A stretch of DNA of 64,000 bases, taken from positions 62,001 to 126,000 of the forward strand of contig CAMCYO010000002.1 of the NCBI GenBank assembly GCA_945884695.1, read 5' to 3'. How positions within the stretch are numbered: position 1 is the stretch's first letter; every line of letters begins with the position of its first letter. This stretch comes from Streptomyces griseus. GTDB lineage: Bacteria; Actinomycetota; Actinomycetes; Nanopelagicales; Nanopelagicaceae. Positions 16,368 through 24,961 of this stretch are shown here, one piece after another. Position numbers and translations under genes: made by a program. Under the pieces are notes generated by a model. That model saw nothing but the letters and a program-made list of their open reading frames with translations. It ran no database searches and was not told the DNA's origin.

Positions 16368-17594
16368 ATGGCACTGGATCAAGATTGGGAAGAGAAGAAT
16401 TTTCTAACGCCTTCTTATTTTAATAATCCATATTCTGCTTACAAATACATGCATGAATCCGCTCCAGTATTTTGGAGTAAGAAAGTTAACGCATGGATTG
16501 TTAGTCCATTTGTGGAAGTTGAAGAAGGCCTGCATGGCGATCAACTTATTGCAAAAGGAAGAATTGCTGCCGCTGCCTCACATTTCACTCCCGAAGAGCG
16601 AGAAAAATATCCAGTCTCCCAGTGGACACTTAACCGTTACATGAATTTTCAAGATCCCCCGGACCACACTCGTTTTCGCCGTTTGATTAGTAAATCATTT
16701 ACTCCACGAAGTATTAATGCCTTCGAACCCAAAATTGAAATTATTGTGGCTCGATTATTGGATGAGGCAACTAAAAAGGAAACATTTAACCTTGTAGATG
16801 ATTTTTCATTTCAATTGCCATCGCTAGTTATTTGTGAGTTATTGGGTATGCCATTAGATAGACAGTGGGATCTTAAGCGTTGGGCAGATGGTCTGGCTGG
16901 GTTTATTGCATCTGCACAAGTAAGTTCAGAGAAAGCTACTTTTGCAGAGGGCGTTGCGATAGAGGCTCAAGAATACTTGATGCAGTTATTTCAAGATATC
17001 CGCAAAAACCCTGGAGAAAACTTATTGAGCAGAGTCCTTACTGCTCCAAAAGAGGATGACGAGCTCACTGATCAAGAGTTGGTTGCCTTAACGGTGAATC
17101 TATTTTTCGCTGGCTTTGAAACCACAGAAGGTTTGATTAGCAATATGGTCAGGGCGCTTTCAGATAACCCAGATCAGTTAGAGTTATTGCGCAATAACCC
17201 AGAACTTATCGAAGCAGCAGTTGAGGAAGCGCTTCGTTTTGATTCATCCATTCAAAAACAATCTCGTATTGCAGCTGAAGATATGGAGATCCATGGCCAA
17301 AAGATTGCAAAAGGTGATTACGTGCACTTCATGATCGGTGCAGCAAATCGTGACCCACTGCGGTTTAGTAATCCTGAGCGCTTTGACATAGCTCGCAAAG
17401 ATGCAGGCAATGTTAGCTTTGGCCACGGAATACATTTCTGCATCGGTGCACCACTTGCCCGTCTTGAAGCGCGCATCGCGATTCGTCAGTTAATTGAACG
17501 TATGACGAAAATTAAGGTCATAGAACCTTTGCCTCGTTACGCAGAACTTTTTGCCGTGCGAAAGCCACTCGAACTATGGGTGACAAGCGCCTAA
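16368..17594 (+). CDS. Cytochrome P450 (second of tandem pair)
   Basis: Also 408 residues, colinear with the upstream P450, with long identical blocks: SKSFTPRSINA, KKETFNLVD, LFFAGFETTEGLI and the heme loop, with Cys at 358. Differences concentrate in the N-terminal 60 residues and in the region before helix I (ASAQVSSEKATFAEG versus ASARITPEQAAHAED), both near the substrate pocket in P450s. This suggests duplication followed by specificity change. Helix K reads EALRFDSS. The ribosome binding site is GGAGAG before ATG 16368. Probably cotranscribed with the first copy. Confidence 0.95.
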   Translation: MALDQDWEEKNFLTPSYFNNPYSAYKYMHESAPVFWSKKVNAWIVSPFVEVEEGLHGDQLIAKGRIAAAASHFTPEEREKYPVSQWTLNRYMNFQDPPDHTRFRRLISKSFTPRSINAFEPKIEIIVARLLDEATKKETFNLVDDFSFQLPSLVICELLGMPLDRQWDLKRWADGLAGFIASAQVSSEKATFAEGVAIEAQEYLMQLFQDIRKNPGENLLSRVLTAPKEDDELTDQELVALTVNLFFAGFETTEGLISNMVRALSDNPDQLELLRNNPELIEAAVEEALRFDSSIQKQSRIAAEDMEIHGQKIAKGDYVHFMIGAANRDPLRFSNPERFDIARKDAGNVSFGHGIHFCIGAPLARLEARIAIRQLIERMTKIKVIEPLPRYAELFAVRKPLELWVTSA

Positions 17595-17626
17595 GCAGTG
17601 CGAAAAAGCCTTTAAAACAACTTGTA

Positions 17627-18511
17627 TTAGAAGTTATACAGGCGCTTTGCGTTTGTACGGCAGATTGCTTCTTGCTCTGATGCGCTAAAGGATGAAATGT
17701 ATTCGCGCATAAAGCCAACGATGATGTCGTATGAACTGTAGAGGCGATCTACAGGCCAGTTAGACCCAAGGACGCAACGTGCTGGACCAAATGCTTCGAG
17801 GCAAACTTCGGCCCACTTACGCAGTGATTCCTTAGTAAAGCGTGGGTCAGTCATTGGCATACCTGAGATCTTCATTGTCACATTTGGTGCCTTTGCAAGA
17901 GCGCGCACTGCCTTTGACCAGTTAGTAAAGTATTCATCATCGCGCTTGCGTGGAAAACCAATATGCTCAAGAACAATCTTTAAATCTGGATGGCGCTTTG
18001 CAAGTTCTAGGGCTGCGCCCATGTTCTGCCATTCACAATCAAGATCAAAGACAACATTTTGCTTGGTGAGTGTCTTTAGTGATGCCTCATATGTTGGATT
18101 GATTTGACCAGATGCAAGCATTGGCTCTGCATTGAAATCGCGAATACCTGCATAGAGTGGAGATTGCGCATGTCCATCTAGTTGCTTAACAGCCTCAGGT
18201 GCTCCAAGTGCACACTCTGCGACGATGCGCATTGGCACAGGACCAGTTTTTGCCATTTCAGTGAGCCACACAGTTTCAGTCACTGGGTTTGGAGAACCAA
18301 TGGCTGCTTGCACGTGCACGAATGCTTCGATGCCAGCAAAGCGAGCCTCTGACCAAAGATCGTTAAGTACGAACGCCTCAGACTTAATCGCATCAATGTT
18401 TCCGATGATTGGGTGAACAAAGTCCGGTGCAAGCCAAACCCACTTGAGCTCTGGATGTTTGAAATCCCAAAGGTGAATGTGAGTATCAATAATAGGAATC
18501 GGTGTGCTCAT
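17627..18511 (-). CDS. Amidohydrolase-2 family protein (COG3618, L-fuconolactonase-like)
   Basis: A 294-residue TIM-barrel hydrolase. It begins PIIDTHIHLWDFKHPELKW, where HIHLWD is the metal-binding motif of COG3618 sugar lactonases. LEHIGFP (His after strand 5-6), MKISGMP and GSNWPVDRLYSS (Asp after strand 8) are the other conserved spots. Members include L-fucono-1,5-lactonase and 2-pyrone-4,6-dicarboxylate lactonase. It is divergent from the dehydratase at 18617, which supports a lactone-to-acid step before dehydration. Ribosome binding site GAAAGG precedes ATG 18511. Confidence 0.88.
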   Translation of the reverse strand: MSTPIPIIDTHIHLWDFKHPELKWVWLAPDFVHPIIGNIDAIKSEAFVLNDLWSEARFAGIEAFVHVQAAIGSPNPVTETVWLTEMAKTGPVPMRIVAECALGAPEAVKQLDGHAQSPLYAGIRDFNAEPMLASGQINPTYEASLKTLTKQNVVFDLDCEWQNMGAALELAKRHPDLKIVLEHIGFPRKRDDEYFTNWSKAVRALAKAPNVTMKISGMPMTDPRFTKESLRKWAEVCLEAFGPARCVLGSNWPVDRLYSSYDIIVGFMREYISSFSASEQEAICRTNAKRLYNF

Positions 18512-18616
18512 GTGGGACCTTTCGTTAATGGGGTTTGCCTAGTACTCTCTGGCGATAAGTTACCGCGTGAGCACAATAATTAAAAGACCTAACCGAGTGA
18601 AAAAGGGGATTTCCAG

Positions 18617-19747
18617 ATGAAGATTGTGAAAGTCGAGCCGATTCCAGTGGCATATCCAGAACCTAATGATTTCAACGCTGAGCGCTACCTCTGCTTGGTA
18701 AAAATCACTACTGATGAAGGCGTAGTTGGCTGGGGTGAATCAATTACCCAGTTTAAAGAAGCTAACGCGGCCGTAGCGGCGCTCATCACTGGACTTTCAG
18801 AATTTGTTATTGGGCAAGATCCAATGAACAATGGCGCAATCTGGCGCGCAATCAAAGAGCGCTACTGGTGGTATGGATACCGCGGTGGTATTGCGGCCTA
18901 CGCACTTTCTGCAATTGATATTGCCCTGTGGGACATTAAAGGAAAAGCACTCGGCGTAAGTGTGCTCGAACTACTTGGTGGACCAGTTCACGAGAAGTTG
19001 CCTGCAATTGCATCAGGGCACGCACATGATTCATCCATTCCAAAGATGACAGAACAAGCACAAGGTTGGTTGAGCACAGGATTGCAAGGTGTCAAAGTTG
19101 GATTTGGAAAGCGCGGTAACGCACATCTTGGTTACGAGCACGATCGCGACGTTGACTATGTAAAGCAGATGCGCGAAGCAATCGGTGAAGATAAGAAGTT
19201 AATCATCGACTTGGGCTACGCAATTAAATGGGATGTTGCTACTGCGGTAAAGCGCGTACAGGCATTTGATCATTACAACATTGACTGGATTGAAGAGCCA
19301 CTAGGCGCATGGGATCCAGAGGGTTATCGCACACTTCGCGACAAAACTAAATGCTTAATTGCATACGGCGAGCGCGAATGGAATACAGAAGGCTTTGATG
19401 CAATTCTCGCTACAGGAACGTGCGATGTCTTTGGTATCGACCCAGGTCGCGCCGAAGGTATTACAGGTTTTGCAAAGGCAGCTGATCGCATTCACTCACA
19501 TAAGCGCCAAGTAAATGCTCACGCATGGTCATCGGCCATTGTTTCGGCCGCATCATTGGCCGTGAGTTTTTCTAACTTGGCATTTAAACTCTTTGAGTTC
19601 AAACCGCTAGCTAATCCAATGCAGAATGAGCTCATCACTGAGCCGTTCGCACATAAAGATGGTTGGGTCTATCCACCTTTGGGCAAACCTGGCCTTGGTA
19701 TTGAAATCATTGAAGACGTGGTGAATAAGTACCGCCAAGTCTTCTAG
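18617..19747 (+). CDS. Mandelate racemase/enolase-superfamily sugar-acid dehydratase
   Basis: A 376-residue protein with the N-terminal capping domain (1-125) and enolase barrel. Metal ligands are visible as Asp in LIIDLGYA, Glu in WIEEPLG and Glu in YGEREW. The Asp-His base dyad is in DVFGIDPGRAEG and NAHAWSS. The second-strand motif is GVKVGFGKRG rather than strict KxK. This places it with the acid-sugar dehydratases (galactonate, fuconate or rhamnonate type) rather than muconate cycloisomerases. Ribosome binding site AAGGGGA precedes ATG 18617. The expected product is a 2-keto-3-deoxy sugar acid. Confidence 0.88.
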   Translation: MKIVKVEPIPVAYPEPNDFNAERYLCLVKITTDEGVVGWGESITQFKEANAAVAALITGLSEFVIGQDPMNNGAIWRAIKERYWWYGYRGGIAAYALSAIDIALWDIKGKALGVSVLELLGGPVHEKLPAIASGHAHDSSIPKMTEQAQGWLSTGLQGVKVGFGKRGNAHLGYEHDRDVDYVKQMREAIGEDKKLIIDLGYAIKWDVATAVKRVQAFDHYNIDWIEEPLGAWDPEGYRTLRDKTKCLIAYGEREWNTEGFDAILATGTCDVFGIDPGRAEGITGFAKAADRIHSHKRQVNAHAWSSAIVSAASLAVSFSNLAFKLFEFKPLANPMQNELITEPFAHKDGWVYPPLGKPGLGIEIIEDVVNKYRQVF

Positions 19748-19759
19748 GCAGGCCTCCAA

Positions 19760-19789
19760 CCCAGGCCGGGAATAGATTCCCCGCCTGGG
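19760..19789 (+). terminator. Stem-loop after the dehydratase gene
   Basis: Arms 19760-19772 and 19777-19789 pair over 12 of 13 positions around a 4-nt loop (CCCAGGC with GCCTGGG outside, GGGAA with TTCCC inside). It begins 13 bp after the stop codon. No T-run follows, so termination may be Rho-assisted or partial. Confidence 0.6.
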
Positions 19790-19808
19790 ATGTTCCATTG
19801 AGTACAGC

Positions 19809-19861
19809 CTTGAGTCGCTCCGACTCAATCTTTTGACAAAGAGCGACGCAAGGTTGAAAAT
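19809..19861 (+). promoter_or_regulatory. dnaK promoter with HAIR operator (HspR site)
   Basis: CTTGAGT (19809-19815), 7 bp, ACTCAAT (19823-19829) matches the HspR-associated inverted repeat CTTGAGT-N7-ACTCAAG with one mismatch. Four bases later TTGACA (19833-19838), a 17-bp spacer and GAAAAT (19856-19861) form the promoter of dnaK. The cognate repressor gene hspR is fourth in the same operon, which closes the autoregulatory heat-shock loop known in Streptomyces and Mycobacterium. Confidence 0.92.
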
Positions 19862-19903
19862 AGGAACAGTGGCCCCATCGCGGGCCAGAAATGGAGCAAC
19901 ACA

Positions 19904-21733
19904 ATGGCTAGAGCAGTTGGAATCGACCTTGGAACCACCAATAGCTGCGTATCTGTACTTGAAGGTGGCGAGCCAACGGTAATCGCCAACGCAGAAGGTG
20001 CCCGCACAACCCCCTCGATCGTGGCCTTTGCTAAAAATGGCGAAGTCCTTGTTGGCGAGGTGGCCAAGCGCCAATCCGTCACAAACGTCGAGCGCACTAT
20101 TCGCTCGGTCAAGCGACACATGGGTACTTCATGGAACATCGATATCGATGGCAAGAAGTACACACCACAAGAAATTAGCGCTCGCGTTCTACAGAAGTTA
20201 AAGCGCGATGCCGAGGCATATCTTGGTGACACCGTTACTGACGCTGTTATTACAGTGCCTGCATATTTCAATGACGCACAACGTCAAGCAACGAAGGAAG
20301 CTGGCGAAATTGCCGGTCTCAATGTCTTGCGCATTATCAACGAGCCAACAGCAGCAGCGCTCGCTTATGGTCTAGATAAGGCAGATAAAGAACAAACAAT
20401 TCTCGTCTTCGACTTAGGTGGTGGAACATTCGACGTTTCTCTCCTTGAAATCGGCGATGGCGTTGTAGAAGTTAAAGCAACTAACGGAGATAACCATCTT
20501 GGTGGCGATGACTGGGATCAATCACTCGTTGATTACTTAGTTAAGACTTTCGGTTCTAAGAACGGAATTGACTTAACTAAAGACAAGATGGCGATGCAAC
20601 GTATTCGTGAAGCTGCTGAAAAAGCGAAGATTGAACTTTCCTCTTCAGCTCAAGCATCTATCAACTTGCCTTACATCACTGTTGATGCTGATAAGAATCC
20701 GCTATTCATGGATGAAACAATTACTCGCGCGCAGTTCCAGACAATGACTGCAGATTTGCTCGAGCGTTGCAAGAAGCCATTCCAATCAGTTCTTAAAGAC
20801 GCCGGAATTCCTATTGCAAACATTCACAGCGTTGTACTTGTTGGCGGATCAACTCGTATGCCAGCAGTTGTCGATCTTGTTCGCGCACTTACAGGGGGAA
20901 AAGAGCCAAATAAGGGCGTAAACCCTGACGAAGTTGTTGCAGTAGGAGCAGCTTTGCAAGCAGGCGTACTTAAGGGTGAAGTCAAAGATGTTCTACTTCT
21001 TGACGTCACACCTCTTTCACTTGGTATCGAAACCAAGGGTGGAGTTATGACCAAGTTGATCGAGCGCAATACAACTATCCCTACAAAGCGCAGTGAAATC
21101 TTTACAACGGCCGATGACAATCAGCCAGCTGTACAGATTCAGGCCTACCAAGGTGAGCGTGAAATGGCTGCTTATAACAAGAAGCTGGGCATGTTTGAAC
21201 TCACCGGATTGCCACCTGCACCACGTGGAGTGCCGCAAATTGAAGTGACATTTGATATCGATGCAAACGGCATCGTGCACGTATCAGCGAAAGATCTTGG
21301 AACTGGTAAAGAGCAGAGCATGACCATCACTGGTGGCTCCGCACTTTCCAAAGATGAAATCGATCGCATGATGGCGGACGCCGAATCACATGCTGAAGAA
21401 GATCGCCAACGTAAAGAAGAAGCCGAGATTCGCAACACTGGTGACTCACTTGTTTACCAGACTGAAAAATTCTTGGCAGAAAATGGCGAAAAACTAAGCG
21501 AAGGTGAAAGCGCAGAGAAGAAAACTGAGACTGAGCAAGCACTTGCAGAACTCAAGACCGCACTTGGTGGTGCAAACTTTGAGATGATCAAGAGCGCAAC
21601 AGAGAAAGTTTCAACTCTAAGCCAAGCACTAGGTGCAGCCCTTTATGCAGCAGGAGCTGCGCAACCTTCAGGCGATGGTGGAACAACAAATGAAGATGGC
21701 GTTGAAGACGCAGAAATCGTTGAAGAGGCCTAA
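19904..21733 (+). CDS. dnaK: Chaperone DnaK (Hsp70)
   Basis: A 609-residue Hsp70. The ATPase domain begins [19 protein letters not shown] and contains phosphate-2 motif [18 protein letters not shown] and [13 protein letters not shown]. The linker and substrate domain include [19 protein letters not shown]. The acidic tail ends EIVEEA. Length is typical of actinobacterial DnaK. ATG 19904 has GGAG 9 nt upstream. It is the first gene of the heat-shock operon; its stop overlaps the grpE start (TAATG). Confidence 0.99.
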   Translation: MARAVGIDLGTTNSCVSVLEGGEPTVIANAEGARTTPSIVAFAKNGEVLVGEVAKRQSVTNVERTIRSVKRHMGTSWNIDIDGKKYTPQEISARVLQKLKRDAEAYLGDTVTDAVITVPAYFNDAQRQATKEAGEIAGLNVLRIINEPTAAALAYGLDKADKEQTILVFDLGGGTFDVSLLEIGDGVVEVKATNGDNHLGGDDWDQSLVDYLVKTFGSKNGIDLTKDKMAMQRIREAAEKAKIELSSSAQASINLPYITVDADKNPLFMDETITRAQFQTMTADLLERCKKPFQSVLKDAGIPIANIHSVVLVGGSTRMPAVVDLVRALTGGKEPNKGVNPDEVVAVGAALQAGVLKGEVKDVLLLDVTPLSLGIETKGGVMTKLIERNTTIPTKRSEIFTTADDNQPAVQIQAYQGEREMAAYNKKLGMFELTGLPPAPRGVPQIEVTFDIDANGIVHVSAKDLGTGKEQSMTITGGSALSKDEIDRMMADAESHAEEDRQRKEEAEIRNTGDSLVYQTEKFLAENGEKLSEGESAEKKTETEQALAELKTALGGANFEMIKSATEKVSTLSQALGAALYAAGAAQPSGDGGTTNEDGVEDAEIVEEA

Positions 21734-22203
21734 TGAACGACTCACCTGAGTCGGTTGTAGAAGTAGAAGATCTGCCAAGTGAGGCGGCCGGTAACGAACT
21801 GGCCGTTCTCACTGCAGATTTACAACGCCTACAAGCCGAATATGCCAATTACCGTAAACGTATTGAGCGCGATCGCGCCCTTGCTCACGAATTAGCAATT
21901 GGCGCAGTACTTACTGAACTTTTGCCAATACTGGACGACCTCGATCGTGCACGTGAACACGGTGAATTAGAAGGTGGCTTTAAAGCCGTTGCCGACCAAC
22001 TCGCTAACGTCACTACTCGAATCGGTTTAGAAAAGTACGGAGAAGAAGGCACAGCTTTCAATCCACAAATTCATGAGGCACTACTTCACTCAACTTCGCC
22101 TGACGTTACGGAACCAACAGCTTCTGCAATTTTGCAACCGGGGTATAAATTTAAAGAACGTGTATTGCGCCCCGCACGCGTTGCAGTTACGGACCCGGAG
22201 TAG
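21733..22203 (+). CDS. grpE: Nucleotide exchange factor GrpE
   Basis: A 156-residue GrpE. It has a long N-terminal helix with LQRLQAEYANYRKRIERDR (the conserved dimerisation segment), LPILDDLDRAREHGE, GLEKYGEEGTAFNPQIHEAL (the HEA signature) and a C-terminal beta domain with QPGYKFKERVLRPARVAV. Shorter at the N-terminus than many actinobacterial homologues. Coupled to dnaK by a 1-nt overlap and 3 nt before dnaJ. Confidence 0.97.
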   Translation: MNDSPESVVEVEDLPSEAAGNELAVLTADLQRLQAEYANYRKRIERDRALAHELAIGAVLTELLPILDDLDRAREHGELEGGFKAVADQLANVTTRIGLEKYGEEGTAFNPQIHEALLHSTSPDVTEPTASAILQPGYKFKERVLRPARVAVTDPE

Positions 22204-22206
22204 CTC

Positions 22207-23130
22207 ATGGCAGCCAGGGATTTGTATGAAAAGGATTTCTACAAGATTCTTGGCGTGGGAAAAAGCGCGAAAGCTGATGAAATTAAGAAGAAATATCGCA
22301 CTCTGGCGCGTGAATTGCACCCCGATAAGAACAAGGGCGATAAAAAACTAGAAGATCAATTCAAGGCTGTTTCTGAAGCGTATGACATTTTGTCGGATGA
22401 AAAAAAGCGTGCCGAATACGATGATGCTCGCGCGCAATTTGAACGTGGGGGCTTTCGTGCACCACAGGGTGGTCAAGGTGGCCAAAACTTTAACGGTGAC
22501 TTTAACGATATTTTCGGCGGAGGTTCATCACAAGACATATTTGCAAATCTTTTCGGAGGTCGTCGCGGGCCACGTAAAGGGCAAGATTTACAAACAGAAT
22601 CCACAATTTCATTTCGTGAATCAATTTTTGGAACAACGTTAGATTTACGTTTATCAACCGACGGTGGGGCTGCACAAAATATTTCTGCCAGAGTCCCTGC
22701 GGGCGTAAATGATGGAGCAAAGATTCGCTTAAAAGGAAAAGGCGCACCAGGTGAAGCCGGTCCCGGAGATTTATTTATTCACTTGCACGTCAAGCCACAC
22801 CCAATTTTTTCTCGCAAAGGTGAGAACTTGATGATTACCCTTCCTGTGACATTTAGTGAAGCAGCACTTGGTGCAGATATTAAAGTTCCAACACTGAGCG
22901 ATGAAGAAGTAACCGTTCGCCTTTCACCAGGAACTCCAAACGGGCGCGTTCTTCGTGTTAAGGGTCGTGGCATTAAGAAAGCACATGTAACGGGTGATTT
23001 GTTAGTAAGCGTCGAGGTTCAAGTGCCCCGTCGCTTAGATGCTAAAGCTCAAAGAGCACTTGAAGATTTTGCAACCGCTACAGCAGATGAAGATGTTCGA
23101 GCAGAGTTTGCGTCAAAGGCAAAAGCATGA
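22207..23130 (+). CDS. dnaJ: J-domain co-chaperone without zinc finger (DnaJ/CbpA type)
   Basis: A 307-residue Hsp40. The J-domain covers residues 8-75, with HPD in RELHPDKNKGD. A Gly/Phe-rich linker (residues 78-120) and two C-terminal beta-sandwich domains follow (from TESTISFRESIFG to RVKGRGIK). No CxxCxGxG repeats are present, so this is a class II (CbpA-like) protein. Many actinobacterial dnaK operons instead carry a four-repeat zinc-finger DnaJ of about 380-390 residues. Its stop overlaps the hspR start (ATGA). It should stimulate DnaK ATPase and deliver substrates. Confidence 0.95.
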   Translation: MAARDLYEKDFYKILGVGKSAKADEIKKKYRTLARELHPDKNKGDKKLEDQFKAVSEAYDILSDEKKRAEYDDARAQFERGGFRAPQGGQGGQNFNGDFNDIFGGGSSQDIFANLFGGRRGPRKGQDLQTESTISFRESIFGTTLDLRLSTDGGAAQNISARVPAGVNDGAKIRLKGKGAPGEAGPGDLFIHLHVKPHPIFSRKGENLMITLPVTFSEAALGADIKVPTLSDEEVTVRLSPGTPNGRVLRVKGRGIKKAHVTGDLLVSVEVQVPRRLDAKAQRALEDFATATADEDVRAEFASKAKA

Positions 23131-23516
23131 CGCAAACACCAGGAAATTCAGAACATGATGACGAAGCAGCCGTCTATGTCATTTCGATTGCTGCAGAACT
23201 TTCAGGTTTGCATCCACAAACTTTGCGTCAATATGATCGCTTAGGTTTAGTTTCACCCGGCAGGGCCAGTGGTCGTGGGCGTAGATATTCTCTTCGCGAT
23301 ATTGCACTCTTGCGAAATGTGCAAAGGCTCATCGGTGAAGGTATAAATCACGCGGGCATTAAACGAATTATTGATCTCGAATCAGCCATGGCAAATATGG
23401 CCATAGAAGTGGCGAAATTACGCATCGAGGTCGATGCCTTAATTGATGCTAATCCTCCTAAAGCAATTGCACACCGTAAGAAATCACAAATTATTGTTTA
23501 CAAAGAAGAGCAATAG
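23127..23516 (+). CDS. hspR: Heat-shock repressor HspR (MerR family)
   Basis: A 129-residue MerR-family regulator. The winged-helix segment reads YVISIAAELSGLHPQTLRQYDRLGLV, followed by GRGRRYSLRDIALLR, exactly the HspR pattern. A leucine-rich dimerisation helix and a basic tail follow. It is the last gene of the dnaK operon, overlapping dnaJ by 4 nt. It should bind the HAIR sequence at 19809-19829 and repress the operon with DnaK as co-repressor, as established in Streptomyces. Confidence 0.97.
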   Translation: MTQTPGNSEHDDEAAVYVISIAAELSGLHPQTLRQYDRLGLVSPGRASGRGRRYSLRDIALLRNVQRLIGEGINHAGIKRIIDLESAMANMAIEVAKLRIEVDALIDANPPKAIAHRKKSQIIVYKEEQ

Positions 23517-23544
23517 GCCATCCTCTAATAGGTATGCTCACCCA

Positions 23545-24078
23545 ATGAACGCACGCGATCAACTTCGAGACGAGATTGTAAAAAAAGCCGTTGTTCACGG
23601 GAAAGTGATTCTTTCCTCCGGCAAAGAAGCCGATTACTACGTTGATCTGCGTCGAGTAACCCTTGATGCAATTGCCGCACCTCTTATCGGTGAAGTGATG
23701 CTGGATTTATTAAAAGATTGGGATTACGAAGCAGTGGGTGGATTAACACTGGGTGCTGACCCCGTTGCAACTGCAATGATGCACGTATCGGCTGCTCGCG
23801 GTAAGAAAATTGATGCATTTGTTGTTCGCAAAGCCGAGAAAGCTCATGGTCTACAACGTCGTATAGAAGGACCAGATGTTAAAGGCCGTCGCGTTGTTGC
23901 AGTTGAAGATACATCGACAACAGGTGGATCGGTTTTAACAGCAGTTGAAGCGCTACGTGAAGCGGGAGCAATCGTTGTTGGAGTTGCAGTCATTGTCGAA
24001 CGAGGAGCAAAGCAAGCAATTGCTAATGCAGGGTTGGAATATAGAACTGCCTACTCATTGGCAGACTTAGGTCTTTAA
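23545..24078 (+). CDS. pyrE: Orotate phosphoribosyltransferase
   Basis: A 177-residue PRTase of de novo pyrimidine synthesis that converts orotate and PRPP to OMP. Motifs are SSGKEADYYVDLRRVTLD (residues 24-41), GGLTLGADP, the flexible-loop KAEKAHGLQRRIEG, and PRPP-binding VVAVEDTSTTGGSVLTA. ATG 23545 is used because the frame upstream overlaps hspR and is not conserved-looking. It lies 28 bp after hspR, possibly with its own promoter. It converges with the DedA gene, ending 11 bp from it. Confidence 0.95.
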   Translation: MNARDQLRDEIVKKAVVHGKVILSSGKEADYYVDLRRVTLDAIAAPLIGEVMLDLLKDWDYEAVGGLTLGADPVATAMMHVSAARGKKIDAFVVRKAEKAHGLQRRIEGPDVKGRRVVAVEDTSTTGGSVLTAVEALREAGAIVVGVAVIVERGAKQAIANAGLEYRTAYSLADLGL

Positions 24079-24089
24079 CAACGTGGCCT

Positions 24090-24728
24090 TTAACTTAAGT
24101 GGCGTTTAGTCCGTATCTCTTTAATAATCTCAAAAGCCACAGGTAATAAACTCAGGATAATAATTAAACCGACAACGGGTAGAAGATATTTATCAATTGA
24201 ACCTTCAAGTTTTTCACCCAATATGTATCCGAGAAAAATAATTCCATCGCTCCATAAAATTCCACCCACGACATTCCAAAGGAAAAACTTTGAGGCAGGG
24301 ACTTGAGCAATTCCGCATAACGGGTTAATTAGCGTTCGAACAAAAGGTATGTAGCGGGCTAGGACAATTGCTCGACCTGGACCGTATTTTTTTAGCCATT
24401 TCTCGGTAGAGGCGACCCGTTGCTGTGTGAAGAAGCGACCATCAGGGCGGTTAAAGAGTGGTCGGCCAAAGCGACGGCCTAAGTAATATCCCAATTGAGA
24501 TCCGGCAATCGTCACGATGGGCGCGCCTATAAATAAACCGGCTACCGATAAGTGGGCGCCTCCTAAAAGAGCCGCGGCTGAGCCGGAAGCTGCAACCCCG
24601 GCGAGGAAGAGCAGGGAGTCTCCGGGGAAAACGAGGCCAATTAACAAGCCCGTCTCGGTAAAGAGAATGACAAGAACACCGGCTAGGCCGAGATTGGTAA
24701 TGATGGATTGGGCGTCAAGGAGATTCAT
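24090..24728 (-). CDS. DedA/SNARE-associated family membrane protein
   Basis: A 212-residue protein with about five hydrophobic segments. It has the DedA signatures ETGLLIGLVFPGDSLLFLAG (acidic residue and PGD in the first re-entrant region), GSQLGYYLGRRFG and ARYIPFVRTLINPLCG. DedA proteins are implicated in undecaprenyl-phosphate or phospholipid translocation across the membrane. ATG 24728 is preferred to TTG 24737. No ribosome binding site is visible, so the transcript may be leaderless. Confidence 0.9.
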   Translation of the reverse strand: MNLLDAQSIITNLGLAGVLVILFTETGLLIGLVFPGDSLLFLAGVAASGSAAALLGGAHLSVAGLFIGAPIVTIAGSQLGYYLGRRFGRPLFNRPDGRFFTQQRVASTEKWLKKYGPGRAIVLARYIPFVRTLINPLCGIAQVPASKFFLWNVVGGILWSDGIIFLGYILGEKLEGSIDKYLLPVVGLIIILSLLPVAFEIIKEIRTKRHLS

Positions 24729-24961
24729 AAGGGGCAACCATAACCGCTTAATATGAATTTGAACCTAAGAATCCGGCGAAGCGAGCGCGGGACCCGGAAA
24801 AGATGAGGGTCTCATCGCTTCACTTACGCCTGCTTCTTACATCGGTGATACGCCCAATAGATAGGTACAAGGGTCAGATTTGGGATTTGTCCCCCATCTG
24901 TGCGTACACTCGCCCCGTCTTTGCTCATAATCTTTGAGCCCCGATCTCCACTGGAGGAGAA

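Noticed and set aside
19607..20271. Antisense frames over the dnaK 5' end
   Set aside because: They run through the HAIR operator and promoter and show no protein motif.
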